Positions 13,411-16,113 of a stretch of DNA of 16,113 nucleotides are shown piece by piece. Both the position numbers and the translations under genes were made by a program. The stretch's first letter is position 1. Each line of letters begins with the position of its first letter. This DNA comes from Pseudomonadota bacterium. GTDB lineage: Bacteria > Myxococcota > Polyangia > Polyangiales > Polyangiaceae. Under the pieces are notes generated by a model, which saw only the letters and a program-made list of their open reading frames with translations, ran no database searches and was not told the origin of the DNA. Location: positions 1 to 16,113 of the forward strand of contig JAEZYO010000176.1 in the NCBI GenBank assembly GCA_023419055.1, read 5' to 3'.

Positions 13411-15867
13411 ATGAGTTTGCACAGGAAGACGAGGCTACTGGGGCTCGCTATCGTGATCGCGCTCGGCAACGCCTGCGATGATCAGTCAGAGCTCGCGGGG
13501 AACACCGCCGGCAATGGCGGCGGCCTCGCGAGCGGGGGCGACGGGTCCGACGGTGCTGCGTCCGGAGCCGGGGGCGGCGGCGCGAGTAGCGGTGGCAGCG
13601 GTGCTGGCTCGGGCACCTCGGGTTCGGGTGGTTCGGGTGACTCCGGTGGTTCGGGTGGTTCGGAGGCCGAAGGCGGAGCCCACGACGGAGGCGAGGCAGG
13701 GCTCAACACCGGAGGTGCCAGCGATGGCGGCGAAGGCAATATGGGCGGCGGTGCCGGAATCGGGGGCTGGAATGGGGCCGATTGCATGCTCCCCCTCGGC
13801 GCTCCTCCCGTGCTCGCGGCAAAGTCTGCCGTTTCATGGGCCGCAGCAGTCGGCGACTTCAACGGGGATAGCCGGCTCGATCTCGCCGTCGCGGGCGACA
13901 ACCTCGGGAACGAGCACTTCGTGGAAGTCCGGCTCGGGAAGGGCAACGGCGTCTTCGCGCCTCCGGTGAGGTACGGCGTGGACGACAACCCGAAGTCACT
14001 CGCCATGGGCGATGTGAACGGTGACGGCAAGGTGGACGTCGTCACCGCGAACTACGACGCCGATACCTTGAGCATCCTGCTTGGGCTGGGCGACGGCAGC
14101 TTCGAACCCGCAAGCTCGCTCAATGCTGGAATCGAACCGGTCGCGGTCGCGATCGCGGACGTGAACGGCGACCAACGAGCGGATCTCATCGCGGCGTGCC
14201 ACGGAAGCTTCAATGTTCACGTCTTCCTCGGCAACGCTTCAGGCTCCTTTACTGCCCTCTCCCCGATGAGTCTGGGGGACCAGCTCATCTCGCTCGCGGT
14301 CGTGGACGTGAGCGGCGACGGGAAGCTCGACGTCCTCGCCGGCGCTTGGACCACCTCTACTCCGGTGGTGCACGTGCTCTTGGGCGCGGGCAATGGTACC
14401 TTCGCCGCACCAGTCAACTATACGGTTCCCTACGCGCCTTATGGGATCGCAACGGGTGATTTCAACGAGGACGGCGACGTCGATCTGGTGGCAGCCGCTT
14501 CCGAGGGGAGCACTGTCGCGATACTGCCGGGCGCAGGGAACGGCACCTTCTCGAACGCGACGACTTACAGCGTCGGGCTGGGCCCCATGGCTGTCGCGGT
14601 GCGCGACTTCAACACGGACGGCCACCTCGACATCGCCGCGGCGAACTACACGAGCCACGACGTCACGATTCTGAACGGGGTCGGCAACGGTCAGTTCCCC
14701 ACCAATACGACCTACTTCGTCGGTGGCTCTCCACGAACCCTGGCGGTGGGTGACGTGAGCGGCGACGGCGCGGTCGACCTCGTCGTCGACCACGGGCAAG
14801 TGGTCACGCTGCTGGCCGATGGCAAGGGCGGCTTCAGTACCCAATCGAGGATCGCTGCCGGGGCGAAGCCGAGCGCCGTCGCAGTCGGAAGGCTCAATGG
14901 GGACGACCGGCTGGACGTGGCCGTGACCAACAAGTCGTCGAAGACCGTCAGTGTATCGCTAGCCTCTTCGACGTACACCTTCCCCGCTCCCACCTCGTAC
15001 ACCGTCGGGACCGATCCAGTCGCGCTCGCGGTGGGCGATCTGACGGGTGACGACGAGAACGATATCGTCGTCGCCAACAAGGGCGCCGGCACCATCAGCG
15101 TCCTCACGGGCAGCAGCGCCGGGTCGTTCACGGTTGGCTCGGGGGTCTCCGCTGGCGCGGGCGTCAACGCGCTCGCCCTCGGAGACGTCGACGACAGCGG
15201 GACGCTCGATGTCGTCACCGCCAACGAGACGGGCGCGAACGTCAGCGTCCTGCTCGGGGTCGGAGGCGGCGCTCTGGCCGAGCCCACCAAGATCCCGCTG
15301 CTCACGGGGACCGCAGCCGTCGCTCTCGGGTACCTCGACGGCGACGCGAAACTCGACTTGCTCGCGGCGGTCAACTACTCGACCTCTCAGACGACCCAAG
15401 TGTTGCTAGGCAAGGGTGACGGCACGTTCGACAAGGGGGACTCCTACACGGACTTCACGCCGCTTGCGATCACGACCGCGGACTTCAACGGCGATGACGT
15501 GCTCGACTACGCGACGCTCGGGTCGGCGGTCTACGTCCACCTCGGCGTGGGCGATGGGACCTTCGGTTCAGCGACCACCCTTTCGCAGGTGAGCGGTCCG
15601 GCGGCGATCGCAGCAGGGGACTTGAACCGTGACGGCCACGTCGATCTCGTCGTGGCCCAGGGCACGAACCTCGCGGTCACACTCTTCCTCGGCCTGGGCG
15701 ACGGCAAGTTTGCAACCGGGCTCGACTATCCGGCAGGCGTGAAGCCGGTCGGGCTCGCGCTCGGTGATTTGAACGGGGACGGCTGGCTCGAGGTCGTGAC
15801 CGCGAATCAGGATAGCGACAGCTTCGGCATCCTTTGGAACAGGGGTATCGTCTGCGGGGTCGAGTAG
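13411..15867 (+). CDS. FG-GAP/VCBS repeat lipoprotein with 14 repeats
   Basis: 818-aa exported protein. A signal peptide (LLGLAIVIALGNAC) ends at Cys22, a probable though imperfect lipobox. Residues about 28-122 are a Gly/Ser linker. From about residue 148 come 14 repeats averaging 49 residues, each opening with a calcium-loop pattern such as GDFNGDSRLDLAVA or GDVNGDGKVDVVTAN and continuing with a V-x-V-x-L-G-x-G-x-G-x-F strand pair. This is the FG-GAP/VCBS beta-propeller repeat of integrin alpha chains; 14 blades would make two seven-bladed propellers. Repeats 7-12 are more degenerate in the loop. ATG 13411 has GGGAGA a few bases upstream; the extension to 13351 is rejected. Likely a calcium-binding, surface-exposed adhesion or carbohydrate-binding protein; no catalytic domain seen. 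Confidence 0.92.
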   Translation: MSLHRKTRLLGLAIVIALGNACDDQSELAGNTAGNGGGLASGGDGSDGAASGAGGGGASSGGSGAGSGTSGSGGSGDSGGSGGSEAEGGAHDGGEAGLNTGGASDGGEGNMGGGAGIGGWNGADCMLPLGAPPVLAAKSAVSWAAAVGDFNGDSRLDLAVAGDNLGNEHFVEVRLGKGNGVFAPPVRYGVDDNPKSLAMGDVNGDGKVDVVTANYDADTLSILLGLGDGSFEPASSLNAGIEPVAVAIADVNGDQRADLIAACHGSFNVHVFLGNASGSFTALSPMSLGDQLISLAVVDVSGDGKLDVLAGAWTTSTPVVHVLLGAGNGTFAAPVNYTVPYAPYGIATGDFNEDGDVDLVAAASEGSTVAILPGAGNGTFSNATTYSVGLGPMAVAVRDFNTDGHLDIAAANYTSHDVTILNGVGNGQFPTNTTYFVGGSPRTLAVGDVSGDGAVDLVVDHGQVVTLLADGKGGFSTQSRIAAGAKPSAVAVGRLNGDDRLDVAVTNKSSKTVSVSLASSTYTFPAPTSYTVGTDPVALAVGDLTGDDENDIVVANKGAGTISVLTGSSAGSFTVGSGVSAGAGVNALALGDVDDSGTLDVVTANETGANVSVLLGVGGGALAEPTKIPLLTGTAAVALGYLDGDAKLDLLAAVNYSTSQTTQVLLGKGDGTFDKGDSYTDFTPLAITTADFNGDDVLDYATLGSAVYVHLGVGDGTFGSATTLSQVSGPAAIAAGDLNRDGHVDLVVAQGTNLAVTLFLGLGDGKFATGLDYPAGVKPVGLALGDLNGDGWLEVVTANQDSDSFGILWNRGIVCGVE

Positions 15868-15951
15868 ATGCGTTATTCGCCGTACTTCGGCGCTCCCCTT
15901 CTTCGCCGCCGTTCTGACTCGCGCATGGCCCCTATCTGTACCCTGCGGAGC

Positions 15952-15968
15952 CGTCGCCGTCAGCGACG
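15952..15968. terminator. Hairpin between convergent genes
   Basis: A 6-bp stem cgtcgc (15952-15957) and gcgacg (15963-15968) with a 5-nt loop, in the 131-bp gap between the repeat lipoprotein and the convergent sugar dehydrogenase. No T-tract, so it is only a positional terminator candidate. Confidence 0.3.
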
Positions 15969-15998
15969 CGTCAGACCGAACGGATACCGGGCGCCGAG

Positions 15999-16113
15999 TC
16001 ACGGCGCGGGCGTCATTCTGAGCAGCTTGCCGTTGCTTCCGTCGGTCAACAGGTAGAGCGCCCCGTCCGGGCCCTGCGCCACCTCGCGGAGGCGCTCGCC
16101 GCGATCGGCGAGC
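15999..16113 (-). CDS. PQQ-dependent sugar dehydrogenase, C-terminal end
   Basis: The minus frame entering from the right edge reads [20 protein letters not shown] then [17 protein letters not shown] and stops at TGA (16001-15999). The R-x-R-x-V-x-x-G-P-D-G-x-L-Y-x-L-T-D pattern followed by G-x-L-L-R is the last blade of soluble aldose sugar dehydrogenases (PQQ-dependent glucose/sorbosone dehydrogenase propellers), which oxidise sugars in the periplasm. Only about 37 of the expected 350-450 residues are inside the window, so signal peptide and active site cannot be judged. It is convergent with the repeat lipoprotein gene. Confidence 0.8.
   Translation of the reverse strand, partial: LADRGERLREVAQGPDGALYLLTDGSNGKLLRMTPAP

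Noticed and set aside
13481..13750. Gly/Ser-rich repetitive DNA as a possible satellite
   Set aside because: It is the in-frame linker of the repeat lipoprotein; a similar linker occurs in the GH3 lipoprotein.
14239..14844. Minus-strand open frame (201 aa) opposite the repeat lipoprotein
   Set aside because: Its periodic sequence mirrors the VCBS repeats on the other strand; no independent coding signal.

Overview
The window is high-GC DNA whose style points to a myxobacterium (Polyangiales-type deltaproteobacterium). It has many lipoproteins, long Gly/Ser-rich linkers after the lipidated cysteine, an FG-GAP/VCBS repeat lipoprotein, ECF sigma/cupin anti-sigma regulation and strong third-position GC. 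This is inferred from style, not from a marker gene.

Left part (1-2850): a patchwork of broken genes. A minus-strand reading frame enters from the left edge and stops matching where the C-terminal third of a HerA/VirB4-like ATPase begins on the plus strand (about 225-240). About 750 bases without a convincing gene follow. Then come a lower-GC conserved hypothetical gene (1409-1765), a small lipoprotein (1807-2262), and a stretch of relics: a DUF559-like nuclease tail, a hairpin terminator, and a SEC-C motif that has lost two cysteines.

Middle (2855-6473): an SDR oxidoreductase broken by a one-base frameshift is divergent from a TetR regulator, with a dyad operator candidate between them. It is followed by a convergent, apparently exported GH3 beta-glucosidase lipoprotein. 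Just upstream of the GH3 start lies a second copy of the last 22 codons of the HerA-like gene; 45 bp are identical to the first copy.

Right of centre (6794-10589): a coupled three-gene unit of a small Cys/His-rich protein, an ECF sigma factor and a ChrR-type zinc/cupin anti-sigma factor, then a two-TM membrane protein, a possible IS66 transposase relic, an unrecognised 136-aa protein, and a second copy of the terminator module seen at 2562-2640. Next are a lipoprotein leader whose start codon looks mutated to ACG and an intact small lipoprotein.

Right part (10639-16113): a tightly overlapping minus-strand operon of a metallo-beta-lactamase-fold lipoprotein, a dinucleotide-binding oxidoreductase and a LysR regulator. 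Divergent from it is an 818-aa lipoprotein with 14 FG-GAP/VCBS repeats (room for two seven-bladed propellers). The C-terminus of a PQQ-dependent sugar dehydrogenase enters from the right edge.

No rRNA, intact tRNA, CRISPR array or intact mobile element was seen. The strongest unusual signals are the two diverged duplicate pairs (ATPase 3' end; terminator module) lying in the same order, and the density of gene relics around them. No complete new system could be demonstrated.
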